Source: Streptomyces sp. NRRL B-24484 (GTDB lineage: Bacteria; Actinomycetota; Actinomycetes; Streptomycetales; Streptomycetaceae). From it: DNA of 64,000 nucleotides. The translations under genes and the position numbers were made by a program. The DNA lies in NCBI RefSeq assembly GCF_000717715.1, contig NZ_JOAI01000004.1, positions 124,001-188,000 on the forward strand, given 5' to 3'. Under the pieces are notes generated by a model. That model was not told where the DNA came from and did no database searches. It was given only the letters and a program-made list of their open reading frames with translations. Positions 8,840 through 17,319 of the stretch are shown here, one piece after another. Position 1 is the first letter of the stretch. The number at the start of each line of letters is the position of its first letter.

Positions 8840-10027
8840 TCAGGGCCGCCGGCCCGCCACCGCCGCGGTGGTGAGCCGGTCGGCCACGGCGCAGGTCAGC
8901 ACGGCCGCGGTCAGGCCGGCGACGACGGCGCCCAGCAGCGCCGTCTCGTAGTGGGTGCCGGACGCCACGCGGACGGCCACGGCCGCCGCGAGCAGGGCGG
9001 CGAGGGCGGCCGGCAGCAGGGCGGGGCCGACCGCACGGGGGCGGGCGGCGAGCACCGGGGCGCCGGCGGCGAGGAGGACGAGGAGTCCGGCCGCGGCGGC
9101 GAGCAGCGGGGTGCCGAAGGTGACGCCGTACCGGATCGCCAGCGCCGGGACGAAGAACAGCAGCAGTGCCCGCCGCAGTCCGTCCGCGAGCATCCCGGTG
9201 GCCGGCGCTGCCGCAGGGTCGGCGGTGGTCGGGATCCGGCGGCGCAGCAGTGCGGTGGCCACGAGCACGGCGACCGCCGCGGCCGCGCCGGGGAGCCGGC
9301 CGGGCAGCCGGGCCAGGTTGTAGAGCAGCGCCGTGTCGTAGACGGCGAGGACGAGGTGGCCGAGTGCGGCGAGCTCGACGGCGAAGAGCAGCAGACCGGC
9401 GGTGCCGGGCGGTGTCGGCGGGGTACGGGCGGCCCGCACGTCCCGCCGGACGAGGGCCGCGACGGCGGGCGGGGTGACCAGCGCCGACAGCAGGCGGATC
9501 GCGGTGTCCTGCCCCGTCCACGGGGTGCGCAGCTGCCATTCGACGGTGCAGAAGACGGCGGTGTACGAGGCCGCGGCGAGCGGGAGCAGCGGCGAGAGTG
9601 CGGCCCGCCGGTGGGCGGACGGGTCGAGGCGGCGCAGGACGGCCAGGAACACCAGTAGGACGAAGGGCAGTTCGAGCAGGGCCGGGACGCGGAGCAGGCT
9701 CGGTGCGAGGAGTTCGGGGGCGGGGACGTGGGCGGCGAGGGCGCGGACGGCCGGGCCGTCGGCGAGGTCGAACCATCCGGGCGGCAGCAGGCGGGCGACG
9801 AACGAGGCGTCGCCGCCGTGCACCCGCAGCAGGTAGACGGTGACCAGCAGTTGGTTGAGGAGGATCAGCGCGGTGACGGCGGCCAGCGCGGTCTCCGGGG
9901 CGGCCGTGCGCCGTCCGGTGGCCGTTGCGGTCGGCGCGGGGCGGCGCAGCACCCGCGGGGCCTGCCGGAGTGCGGCCGCGACCGATCCGGCCACGGCGGC
10001 GTCCACGAGGAGGGTGCCGGTCGACAT
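8840..10027 (-). CDS. Polytopic membrane protein of unknown function
   Basis: A 395-residue protein starting at ATG 10027. About ten hydrophobic helices are visible, for example ALAAVTALILLNQLLVTVYLL, LPFVLLVFLAVL, LLLFAVELAALGHLVLAVY and AALLAAAVAVRVASG. The loops are arginine- and proline-rich. I recognise no transporter signature, conserved charge motif or enzyme motif. The stop lies 12 bp from the convergent VOC gene. Function cannot be assigned. Confidence 0.75.
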   Translation of the reverse strand: MSTGTLLVDAAVAGSVAAALRQAPRVLRRPAPTATATGRRTAAPETALAAVTALILLNQLLVTVYLLRVHGGDASFVARLLPPGWFDLADGPAVRALAAHVPAPELLAPSLLRVPALLELPFVLLVFLAVLRRLDPSAHRRAALSPLLPLAAASYTAVFCTVEWQLRTPWTGQDTAIRLLSALVTPPAVAALVRRDVRAARTPPTPPGTAGLLLFAVELAALGHLVLAVYDTALLYNLARLPGRLPGAAAAVAVLVATALLRRRIPTTADPAAAPATGMLADGLRRALLLFFVPALAIRYGVTFGTPLLAAAAGLLVLLAAGAPVLAARPRAVGPALLPAALAALLAAAVAVRVASGTHYETALLGAVVAGLTAAVLTCAVADRLTTAAVAGRRP

Positions 10028-10225
10028 GGTGCGCCACTCTACGTGGTCGGCCCCGGGGTTCCTCCGGGCCGGACTCCGCCTTCGACCACGGACTTCCGTC
10101 GTTCCGTCAGTTCCGGTCCGGGGGCGGTCGATCATGATGGAATGCGGTGCGTCGCGGCGCCGGGGGTGCTGATGCCGTTCGCGGCCGCCCCCTCGTCGCG
10201 ATGTGGCGCGGGTCACATGCGCGCG

Positions 10226-10253
10226 TGTCACGAACGGGAGGGCAGCTTGCGTC
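10226..10253 (+). promoter_or_regulatory. Candidate ECF41 autoregulatory promoter
   Basis: TGTCACG at 10226-10232 and CGTC at 10250-10253 are separated by 17 nt and lie 54 bp upstream of the oxidoreductase start. As I recall, the published ECF41 target motif is TGTCACA, about 16 nt, then CGTC. The operon it precedes encodes an ECF41 sigma factor, so autoregulation fits. Confidence 0.55.
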
Positions 10254-10306
10254 CGGTGGTCGTCCGCACAGCGGGAACGACCGACACGGAAGAGGCAGGC
10301 GGAGCG

Positions 10307-11503
10307 ATGAACACGACAGCCACGCGACAGCACGAGGTCCTGGTCCTGGGCGCCGGCTACGCCGGGCTGGCCGCGACGATCCAGCTCGCGGCCCGCACCA
10401 GGAGGCGCGGGAACCTGCGGGTGACGCTGGTCAACCCGTACGACACCTTCACCGAGCGGCTCCGGCTGCACATGACCGCCACCGGCCAGGAGACGGCCGC
10501 GATGAGCATCCCGGAGCTGCTGGACGGCACGGGGGCCGGGTTCGTCCGCGGCTGGGTCACCGCCGTGGACGCCGACGCGAAGACCGTCCGGATCGACGAC
10601 GACCTGGTCCTGCGCTACGACACCCTGGTCTACGGCCTCGGCAGCATCGCGGACACCGCGTCCGTGCCCGGTGCGGACGACCACGCCCACTCCCTCGACG
10701 GCCCGGAGGGTGCCGCCCTGCTCGCCGACCGGCTGGCCAGGCTCGGCGACGGCGGGACGGTCGTGGTCGGCGGCAGCGGCCTCACCGGCGTGGAGGCCGC
10801 CGCGGAGATCGCCGAGCGGCACCCGGAGCTCCGGGTGGTGCTGCTGGGCCGGCAGGAGCCGGGGGCGAACCTGCACCCGAGGGCCAGGGCCCACCTGGAC
10901 GCGGCGCTCGCCCGGCTCGGGGTGCGGGTGCGCAGCGGCGTCGAGGTGGTGAAGGTGCTGCCGGACGGCGTCGAGCTCGCGGACGGCTCCGGCATCCCGG
11001 CGGACGTGGTGCTGTGGACCAGCGGCACCCGCGTCCCGCCGCTGGCCCGTGCCGCGGGCCTGACCGTCGACGATCGCGGCCGCGTGGTCACCGACGGCGC
11101 GCTGCGCTCGGTCTCCCACCCGGACGTGTACGCCGTGGGCGACGCGGCGGCGATCCGCCAGGGCTACGGCGTGATGCACGGGACCTGCCAGGGCGGCATG
11201 CCCACCGGTGTGCACGCCGCGCTCTCCGTCCTGCGGGTGCTGGCCGGCAAGGAGCCGAAGCCCTTCCGCTTCGGCTACTACCACACGCCCGTCAGCCTGG
11301 GCCGGAACGACGCCGTCGTGCAGTTCACCCGCCCCGACGACAGCCCGCGCCGGTTCGTGCTGACCGGCAGGCGGGCCGCCAGGTACAAGGAGGCGGTCAG
11401 CGCAGCGCCGTGGCCGACCTTCGCCCGCATGAAGAAGATGCCCGCCTCGGGCGCGTTCTGGCCGCACGGCGGCCGACACACCCGCATCAGGAGCGCCAAG
11501 TGA
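10307..11503 (+). CDS. NAD(P)/FAD-dependent oxidoreductase (type II NADH dehydrogenase-like)
   Basis: A 398-residue flavoprotein. An N-terminal Rossmann motif GAGYAGLA (about residues 14-21) binds FAD. A second one, GGSGLTGVEAAAEIAERHP, near the middle binds NAD(P)H. The C-terminal DVYAVGDAAAIRQGYG holds the FAD-contact Asp. No CxxC redox pair is present, so it resembles the NDH-2/FSP1-like branch rather than thioredoxin reductase. The stop codon overlaps the GTG of the ECF41 sigma gene, so the two form a translationally coupled operon. Confidence 0.88.
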   Translation: MNTTATRQHEVLVLGAGYAGLAATIQLAARTRRRGNLRVTLVNPYDTFTERLRLHMTATGQETAAMSIPELLDGTGAGFVRGWVTAVDADAKTVRIDDDLVLRYDTLVYGLGSIADTASVPGADDHAHSLDGPEGAALLADRLARLGDGGTVVVGGSGLTGVEAAAEIAERHPELRVVLLGRQEPGANLHPRARAHLDAALARLGVRVRSGVEVVKVLPDGVELADGSGIPADVVLWTSGTRVPPLARAAGLTVDDRGRVVTDGALRSVSHPDVYAVGDAAAIRQGYGVMHGTCQGGMPTGVHAALSVLRVLAGKEPKPFRFGYYHTPVSLGRNDAVVQFTRPDDSPRRFVLTGRRAARYKEAVSAAPWPTFARMKKMPASGAFWPHGGRHTRIRSAK

Positions 11504-12417
11504 CCCAGCCCCGGTCGACCGACCCGGACCAGCTCGTCTTCCAGCAGTACCGCACCCTGCTCTTCTCCGTCGCCTACCGCATCCTCGGCACCGCCGCCGA
11601 CGCCGAGGACGTGGTCCAGGACGCCTGGCTGAAGTGGTCGGCGGCCGACCGGTCCCGGGTCGCCGACCCGAAGGCCTACCTGACCCGGATCATCTCCAAC
11701 CTGTCGATGGAGCGGCTGCGTTCGACCCGACACCGGCGCGAGACCTACGTCGGACCCTGGCTCCCCGAGCCGGTCCTCACCGGCCCGGACACCGCCGACG
11801 GCGTCGCGGCGGCGGACTCGGTCTCGATGGCCCTGCTGGTAGTGCTGGAGACGCTGAGCCCGCTGGAGCGGGCGGTCTTCGTGCTGAAGGAGGTCTTCGC
11901 CTTCAGCTACGCGGAGATCGCCCTGGCGGTGGACCGTTCGGAGCCGGCCGTCCGGCAGACCGCGCACCGCGCCCGCGAGCACGTCCGGGCCCGCCGGCCC
12001 CGGTTCGGTGCGGACCGCGCCCGCCGGCGCGACGTCACCGAGCGCTTCTTCGCTGCTGCGACGGGCGGCGACATCAACACGCTCATGGAGTTGCTCGCGC
12101 CGGACGTGACGCTGTGGACGGACGGCGGCGGCAAGGTCCGCCAGGCCCTCAAGCCGGTCGTCGGCGCGCAGACCGTGGCCCGGTGGTTCGCCGCGCTCGG
12201 CACCGCGACCTACCAGGGCGTCGAGCCGGGGCAGATGCGCGCGGAGCTCACCGGGATCAACGGCGGCCCGGGCGTCGTCTTCCGCGGTCCGGACGGCATC
12301 GTCGCGACGCTGACCCTCGACGTCGACCCGGAGGGCCGCATCGCGGCGATCCACAACGTGGCCAACCCGGACAAGCTCCGCGCCGTCGCCGACGGCACTC
12401 GGCACGAACTCTCCTGA
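11500..12417 (+). CDS. ECF41-group RNA polymerase sigma factor (SigJ-like)
   Basis: A 305-residue extracytoplasmic-function sigma factor with region 2 (FSVAYRILGTAADAEDVVQ), region 4 (FSYAEIALAVDRSEPAVRQ) and a SnoaL/NTF2-like C-terminal extension from about residue 180. All three ECF41 signatures are present: WLPEP at 87-91, DGGGK at 208-212 and NPDKL at 289-293. In this group the extension replaces a separate anti-sigma factor and tunes activity. The partner is usually a carboxymuconolactone decarboxylase, oxidoreductase or epimerase; here it is the coupled upstream oxidoreductase. The start is GTG 11500. Confidence 0.93.
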   Translation: MTQPRSTDPDQLVFQQYRTLLFSVAYRILGTAADAEDVVQDAWLKWSAADRSRVADPKAYLTRIISNLSMERLRSTRHRRETYVGPWLPEPVLTGPDTADGVAAADSVSMALLVVLETLSPLERAVFVLKEVFAFSYAEIALAVDRSEPAVRQTAHRAREHVRARRPRFGADRARRRDVTERFFAAATGGDINTLMELLAPDVTLWTDGGGKVRQALKPVVGAQTVARWFAALGTATYQGVEPGQMRAELTGINGGPGVVFRGPDGIVATLTLDVDPEGRIAAIHNVANPDKLRAVADGTRHELS

Positions 12418-12430
12418 CCGGAACGGGCCG

Positions 12431-12461
12431 ACGCACGGCCCGGGGCGACGGGACCGTGCGT
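12431..12461. terminator. Hairpin between convergent sigma and MarR genes
   Basis: Arms ACGCACGG (12431-12438) and CCGTGCGT (12454-12461) close a 15-nt GC-rich loop in the 73-bp convergent gap. It could serve both strands. Confidence 0.5.
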
Positions 12462-12490
12462 GCCGGGCGGGTCGGGGGCGGGCGGCCCGC

Positions 12491-12988
12491 TCAGTGGTGC
12501 GACCCCTCCAGGGTCTCCAGCAGGGTGCGCAGGGTGGCCGCCAGGCCGTCCCGGGCGGCGGGGTCGAGGGCGGCGAGCAGGCGTTCCTCGGTGGCGAGGT
12601 GGTCGGGCAGGGCGGCGTCGACGAGGGCGAGGCCGTCGTCCGTGAGGGAGACCAGGACGACCCGGCCGTCGGTGGGGCTGGGGCTGCGGGTGACGAGGCC
12701 GTTGGCCTGGAGCCGGTCGAGCCGCTGGGTCACGGCGCCCGAGGTGACCATCGCGGAGCGCATCAGTTCGGCGGGGGTGAGCGGCCGGTCCGGGCCGTTG
12801 CGCCGCAGGGTGGCGAGGACGTCGAAGGAGGCCGCATCGAGGCCGTGTGCGGCGAAGGTGCGCCGCATCTCGGGTTCCAGGGCCGCCACGACCCGCTTGA
12901 GCCGGCCGATCACGGCCATCGGGGAGACGTCCAGGTCCGGGCGCTGCCGGGCCCACTGGGCGAGGACGGTGTCGACGTGGTCTGCCAT
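12491..12988 (-). CDS. MarR-family transcriptional regulator
   Basis: A 165-residue winged-helix regulator. The HTH spans LTPAELMRSAMVTSGAVTQRLDRL and the wing has SPTDGRVVLVSLTDDG, the usual MarR D-x-R signature. Its start at 12988 is only 45 bp from the divergent DMT exporter. The gap holds two TCTTAG boxes, so it very probably represses the exporter and itself. Confidence 0.92.
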   Translation of the reverse strand: MADHVDTVLAQWARQRPDLDVSPMAVIGRLKRVVAALEPEMRRTFAAHGLDAASFDVLATLRRNGPDRPLTPAELMRSAMVTSGAVTQRLDRLQANGLVTRSPSPTDGRVVLVSLTDDGLALVDAALPDHLATEERLLAALDPAARDGLAATLRTLLETLEGSHH

Positions 12989-13007
12989 GGAACCAGCCTA
13001 GCGGATC

Positions 13008-13042
13008 TCTTAGCAGTGAGATATATTGTCTTAGTGCTAAGA
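13008..13042. promoter_or_regulatory. Twin TCTTAG operator between MarR and exporter genes
   Basis: TCTTAG occurs at 13008 and again at 13029, exactly 21 bp apart (two helical turns). The second box is half of the dyad TCTTAG-TG-CTAAGA (13029-13042), which contains the GTG start codon of the exporter at 13034. A MarR dimer here would block both divergent genes. Confidence 0.7.
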
Positions 13043-14005
13043 AATCGACGGCTGACCGTCCTTCTGCTGACCGCGCTCGCCCCGGCCGTCTGGGGCTCCA
13101 CCTACCTCGTCACCACCGAGTTCCTGCCGCCGGACCGCCCGCTCACCGCCGCCATGCTCCGCGCACTGCCCGCCGGCCTCTTACTGGTCCTGCTCACCCG
13201 CCGCCTGCCGAGCGGCAGTTGGTGGTGGCGCTCGCTCGTGCTCGGCGCCCTGAACATCGGTGTCTTCCTCGCGCTGCTCTTCGTCGCCGCCTACCGGCTG
13301 CCCGGCGGACTCGCCGCCACCGTCGGCTCCGTCCAGCCGCTGCTGGTGGCCGGACTCTCCGCCCTGCTGCTCGGCGAACGCCTCACCGCCCGCACGGTCG
13401 CCGCCGCGCTGGGCGGCATCGCCGGCGTCACCCTGATGGTGCTGCGCGCCGAGGCCCGGCCGGACGCCGTCGGCATCGCCGCCGCACTGGGCGGCGCCGC
13501 CGTGATGGCCTCCGGCGTGGTGCTCAGCAAGCGGTGGACCCCGCCCGCCGGACTCCTCGCCGTCACCGGCTGGCAGCTCGTCGCCGGCGGACTGCTGCTC
13601 CTCCCGGTCTCCCTGCTCACCGAGGGCCCACCGCCCGCCGACCTCACGGGCCGCAACCTCGCCGGGTACGCCTACCTCGGGATCATCGGCGCAGCCGTCG
13701 CCTACGCCCTGTGGTTCCGCGGCATCAGCGCCCTCTCCCCGACCCAGGTCACCTTCCTCGGACTGCTGAGCCCGCTGGTGGCCACCGCCCTCGGCTGGCT
13801 GGTGCTCGGCCAGGGACTCACCGCCCTGCAGCTGCTCGGCGCCCTGCTCGCGATCGGCTCGGTCGTCCTCGCCCAGCTGCGCCGCCGACCCGCCGCACCG
13901 CCGGCCGCACCGGCCGCCGCACCGGTCACACAACCGGCCGCCCGACCCGCCGAGTTCACCGCCGCCCGACCCGCCGAGTTCACCGCTGGCCGCACCGACG
14001 ACTGA
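13034..14005 (+). CDS. EamA/DMT-superfamily exporter
   Basis: A ten-helix inner-membrane protein of 323 residues with two EamA repeats. The first begins LLLTALAPAVWGSTYLV and ends with LLLGERLTARTV; the second ends SPLVATALGWLVLGQGLTA. The family exports metabolites such as amino acids or nucleosides. The start is uncertain: GTG 13034 has no ribosome site and lies inside the dyad, so the transcript is probably leaderless; GTG 13016 is the alternative. The alanine/proline-rich tail carries an 8-residue duplication (RPAEFTAA, RPAEFTAG). Confidence 0.87.
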   Translation: MLRNRRLTVLLLTALAPAVWGSTYLVTTEFLPPDRPLTAAMLRALPAGLLLVLLTRRLPSGSWWWRSLVLGALNIGVFLALLFVAAYRLPGGLAATVGSVQPLLVAGLSALLLGERLTARTVAAALGGIAGVTLMVLRAEARPDAVGIAAALGGAAVMASGVVLSKRWTPPAGLLAVTGWQLVAGGLLLLPVSLLTEGPPPADLTGRNLAGYAYLGIIGAAVAYALWFRGISALSPTQVTFLGLLSPLVATALGWLVLGQGLTALQLLGALLAIGSVVLAQLRRRPAAPPAAPAAAPVTQPAARPAEFTAARPAEFTAGRTDD

Positions 14006-14078
14006 CCGTCCCCGGCGTCGGCCCCGCCCCGGGCGGATACCATCCCGCGAAGAAGATCAGCGACCGCCAGGAGGCCCC

Positions 14079-14645
14079 GTGGCTCCCCCGCCACTCACCG
14101 GCAGGCTCGTCCGCCTGCGCGAACTCCGCGAGGAGGACCTCGACCGGCTCGTCGGCTGGTGGAACGACCCGGCCACCGCGGTACGGCAGGTCACCGGCCC
14201 GGTCCATCCCCGGCCCGGCGCCGAGATCGCCGCCATGTTCCGCTCGTGGAGCCAGAACACCGGCTGCAACGTCGGCCTCTCCGTCGTCACCCTCGACGGC
14301 GACGAGACCGTCGGCCACGTCACGCTCTACGGCGCCGACCCCAAGGACCGCTGCGCCACCCTCGCCGTCATCGTCGGCGCACCCCACCAGGGCCGCGGTC
14401 TCGGCACCGACGCCGTACGCACCCTGATCGACTACGGCTTCGCCGAACTCGGCCTGCACCGCATCGAACTGACCGTCCTCGGCGACAACCTGCCCGCCCT
14501 CGCCGCCTACCGCAAGGCCGGTTTCACCGAGGAGGGCCGCCGCCGCGAGGCCGTCTTCCGCCACGGCCGCTGGCAGGACCACGTCCAGATGGGCGTCCTC
14601 GCCCGCGAACACCTCGCCGCCGGACGGTCCGCCGCAGCCGGCTGA
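14079..14645 (+). CDS. GNAT-family N-acetyltransferase (RimJ/RimL-like)
   Basis: A 188-residue acetyl-CoA-dependent acyltransferase. The start is GTG 14079 with a strong CAGGAGG site. The acetyl-CoA loop is APHQGRGLGTDAV (Q/RxxGxG type). The C-terminal NLPALAAYRKAGFTEEGRRRE is the typical GNAT helix alpha4/strand beta7 region of the RimJ/RimL branch. The N-terminal LTGRLVRLRELREEDLDRL also matches that branch. The acceptor could be a protein N-terminus or a small molecule. Confidence 0.9.
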   Translation: MAPPPLTGRLVRLRELREEDLDRLVGWWNDPATAVRQVTGPVHPRPGAEIAAMFRSWSQNTGCNVGLSVVTLDGDETVGHVTLYGADPKDRCATLAVIVGAPHQGRGLGTDAVRTLIDYGFAELGLHRIELTVLGDNLPALAAYRKAGFTEEGRRREAVFRHGRWQDHVQMGVLAREHLAAGRSAAAG

Positions 14646-14702
14646 GCGACCGCCCGCACCCCGGGCGGCAGCGCCGGACGGGAAGGCCGAGGAGTTGCCT
14701 TC

Positions 14703-14839
14703 AGGGGCGCGGGGAACTGCGCGGTACGGGATTGGTGCTCCTGACCAGTCCGGCTCGCCTCTGGTCCGCACCGTGGCCTGCATCCGAATTGCGCGGTTCT
14801 CCCCCGCCTGGCGGCCGGGAGGTGCCCCCGGGCGCCCCT
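14703..14839 (-). repeat. Dispersed intergenic palindromic repeat, full copy B
   Basis: A 137-bp element bounded by AGGGGCGC and GCGCCCCT. Its centre matches the repeat at 51815-51952 in the opposite orientation, including the CATCCGAATTGCGC block and the block beginning GGCGGCCGGGAGG. It ends 34 bp before the insertion sequence. Confidence 0.85.
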
Positions 14840-14873
14840 ATGCAGTACCCGTCGCCTTGACGGCACGTCCTAG

Positions 14874-15011
14874 TACTCCAGCAGGACTTCGACGTTTTGC
14901 CTGATCAGAGGGCTGCGCGGTGAGTGTAGTGGGCTGGTGCCCGTCAGGGGCGGTCTTCCTGGGCCCGCCCCTCGATCGTGTGGAGCCGGCGTTGGTAATG
15001 ACAGCGACGGG
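14874..15011 (+). repeat. Left terminal inverted repeat of the IS
   Basis: 138 bp, pairing with 16316-16453. It contains a sub-terminal AGGGGCGG/CCGCCCCT hairpin. The length is unusual for this IS family. Confidence 0.92.
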
Positions 15012-15025
15012 GGCAGCCTCCCGCC

Positions 15026-16279
15026 ATGATCAACGAGCCTGCAGCCGAGAGCTGGGACCGCGAACTTGAAGACCTCTTCCTCCGCGTCGGCCACCGTTTC
15101 GGCCGTGTGGAGCCGCGCCGCCGGATGCGCGACTACGTCCGCGGCCTGCTCGGCCCGGTCGGCCGCAAGAACGGCTGGCAGCTGGCCGAATACGCAGGTC
15201 ACGCCACCCCTGACGGGCTGCAGCACCTGCTCGCCGGTTCCCGCTGGGAGGCGGACGAGGTCCGCGACGAGCTCCAGCACTACGTCGCCGAGCGCCTCGG
15301 CGAGGTCGACGGAGTCCTGATCATCGACGACACCGGCTTCGTCAAGAAGGGCACCACCTCCGCCGGCGTGCAGCGCCAGTACTCCGGCACCGCCGGCCGC
15401 ACCGAGAACTGCCAGATCGGGGTGTTCGCCGCCTATGCCTCCGCCCGCGGCCGAGCCCTGGTCGACCGGGAGCTCTACCTGCCCAAGTCCTGGACCGAGG
15501 ACCGGGAGCGCTGCCGCGCGGCGAAGATCCCCGACGAGCGCGAGTTCCACACCAAGGGCGACCTGGCCAAGGCACTGGTCCTGCGCGCGCTCGCCTCCGA
15601 GCTGCCCATCGGCTGGGTCACCGCGGACTCGGCCTATGGCCAGGAGGGCCGCTTCCGGCGCCTGCTCGAACAGTCCGGCGTCGGCTACGTGCTAGCGGTG
15701 CCCAAGTCCCAGTTCAGTGTGGGCTGTCCACGCATCGACTGGCTGTTCGCCCAGGCCCCGGCTGAGGCCTGGGAGAAGATCTCGTGCGGGGACGGCGCCA
15801 AGGGGCCACGCGTCTACGACTGGGCGGCCATCCAGCTGCCCGCCGTGGCCGAGTACGACTACCAGGACGAGACCCTGATCCGCCGGCGATGGGCGCTGGC
15901 CCGCCGCAGCCTGACCAAGCCCGACGAGATCGCCTACTACCTCGCCTACTCACAACTCGACACAACCGTCGAACAGTTGGTGCGGATCGCCGGGACGCGC
16001 TGGGCGATCGAGGAGTGCTTCCAGGCCGCGAAGAACGAGTGCGGCCTGGACCAGTACGAGGTCCGCCGCTACACCGGCTGGATACGGCACATCACCCTGG
16101 CCATGCTCGCCCACGCCTTCCTGGCCGCGATGGCGGCAGCCGCGGCATCAAAGGGGGCTGCAGAAACGGTTCCCGCACCCTGGTCGACCTCACCGTGGCA
16201 GAGATCCGGCGACTCCTGGCAGGCGGCCGTTCCCACGGCCCGCGTCCGCAACAGTGCTCGCCCCGCGCTCACGCCTTGA
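15026..16279 (+). CDS. IS701-family DDE transposase, frameshifted near the C-terminus
   Basis: A 417-residue product in this frame. The catalytic triad is D101 (LIIDDTGF), D201 (WVTADSAYG) and E329 (RWAIEECFQAAK). After about residue 381 the sequence turns unlike the family, while the -1 frame continues with GSRTLVDLTVAEIRRLLA to a stop at 16383. A single lost base near 16,165-16,172 explains this, and adding it back gives a 452-residue protein. An A-AAG-GGG heptamer at 16150-16156 is in correct phase for -1 frameshifting, but the conserved sequence between it and the break argues for an ordinary indel. Activity is uncertain. Confidence 0.85.
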   Translation: MINEPAAESWDRELEDLFLRVGHRFGRVEPRRRMRDYVRGLLGPVGRKNGWQLAEYAGHATPDGLQHLLAGSRWEADEVRDELQHYVAERLGEVDGVLIIDDTGFVKKGTTSAGVQRQYSGTAGRTENCQIGVFAAYASARGRALVDRELYLPKSWTEDRERCRAAKIPDEREFHTKGDLAKALVLRALASELPIGWVTADSAYGQEGRFRRLLEQSGVGYVLAVPKSQFSVGCPRIDWLFAQAPAEAWEKISCGDGAKGPRVYDWAAIQLPAVAEYDYQDETLIRRRWALARRSLTKPDEIAYYLAYSQLDTTVEQLVRIAGTRWAIEECFQAAKNECGLDQYEVRRYTGWIRHITLAMLAHAFLAAMAAAAASKGAAETVPAPWSTSPWQRSGDSWQAAVPTARVRNSARPALTP

Positions 16280-16315
16280 ACTGGTCCACCTGGCGCCGAC
16301 AACGCCAGGCCGTCG

Positions 16316-16453
16316 CCCGCCGCTGTCATTACCAACGCCGGCTCCACACGATCGAGGGGCGGTCCCAGGAAGACCGCCCCTGACGGGCACCAGCCCACTA
16401 CACTCACCGCGCAGCCCTCTGATCAGGCAAAACGTCGAAGTCCTGCTGGAGTA
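16316..16453 (-). repeat. Right terminal inverted repeat of the IS
   Basis: 138 bp, the inverse of 14874-15011 apart from two substitutions. Confidence 0.92.
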
Positions 16454-17218
16454 CTAGCCGCGCGGGAGGTGCTCGGCGAGGGCGTCGAGGGTGCGCCGCC
16501 AGGCGTCGGTGGCGGACTTCTCGTCGTAGGCGTCGGGGCGTTCGTCGTTGAAGAAGCCGTGGCCCACGCCCTGGTAGGTGACCTGCTCGTGGGGGAGGCC
16601 CACCGCGTGCAGGGCCTCGCCGACGCGGTGCCACTCGTCGAGGGACATCACGAAGTCGTCGGCGCCGAAGAAGCCCAGCAGGAAGCCGGTGTTCGCGGCG
16701 ATCGCGGCGCTGTCGGCGATCGGGGGCCGCGGCTCGGCGAGCGGGATGCCCCCGTCGAGCAGCCACCCGCCGTAGTAGCTGACGACCAGGTCGAACGGGA
16801 GCGCCGTGGCGCCGAGGACGGCGATGTGGCCGCCCAGGCTGAAGCCGAGCACCGCCGTGCCGCCCGCGCCGCCGAACTCCCGCACCGTGGACCGGGCCGC
16901 GGCGAGGTCGGCGAGCACCTCGTCCCGGCGCAGCGCGGTCATCAGCCGGCGGCCCTCGGCCCGGCCCGCCTCGTCGGCGCCGAAGCCGGCGCGCCGGGTG
17001 TCGCGCCAGTAGAAGTCGGGCGCCAGGACGGCGTACCCGGCCAGGGCCAGCCGCTCGCAGACCGCCTTCAGGTGGTCGGTGACGCCGAAGAACTCCCCGG
17101 CCACCACCACCGAGCCCTGCGCCGTCCGCCCCTCCGGCAGGACGAGCAGCCCCTCCGGACCCTCCCCGGCCCCTTCGCCGAGCGGGATCCACCGTGCTGT
17201 CGTCGTGTTGTCCGCCAT
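16454..17218 (-). CDS. Dienelactone hydrolase family protein
   Basis: A 254-residue alpha/beta hydrolase. The family active site is recognisable: E42 in GEFFGV, nucleophile in GFSLGG, Asp in GADD (187-188) and H220 in GVGHGFFND. Classical dienelactone hydrolases use Cys at the nucleophile; here it is S127, so it is more likely an esterase-like member. Its TAG stop codon lies in the CTAG target duplicated by the IS, so the insertion left the protein intact but replaced everything downstream. Confidence 0.88.
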   Translation of the reverse strand: MADNTTTARWIPLGEGAGEGPEGLLVLPEGRTAQGSVVVAGEFFGVTDHLKAVCERLALAGYAVLAPDFYWRDTRRAGFGADEAGRAEGRRLMTALRRDEVLADLAAARSTVREFGGAGGTAVLGFSLGGHIAVLGATALPFDLVVSYYGGWLLDGGIPLAEPRPPIADSAAIAANTGFLLGFFGADDFVMSLDEWHRVGEALHAVGLPHEQVTYQGVGHGFFNDERPDAYDEKSATDAWRRTLDALAEHLPRG

Positions 17219-17319
17219 CGCTCCCCCTTCGTGGTCGATCGGAGTCTAACCCGTACCCACGACGACAGTTGACGGTGGATCAGCAAGCGGTCGGCCGGGG
17301 CAGCGGCAAGGCGGCGGCC

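Larger units (their letters stand above)
14874..16453 (+). mobile_element. IS701-type insertion sequence, 1,580 bp
   Basis: The element begins TACTCCAGCAGG and ends with its reverse complement. The terminal inverted repeats are 14874-15011 and 16316-16453 (138 bp each, two mismatches seen by eye). It is flanked by the 4-bp direct repeat CTAG at 14870-14873 and 16454-16457, matching the YTAR target duplication of IS701-type elements. The right inverted repeat overlaps the 3' end of the transposase reading frame. Confidence 0.93.

Noticed and set aside
16454..17218. Dienelactone hydrolase truncated by the IS
   Set aside because: The TAG stop lies inside the duplicated CTAG target, and the protein ends at a normal length for the family.
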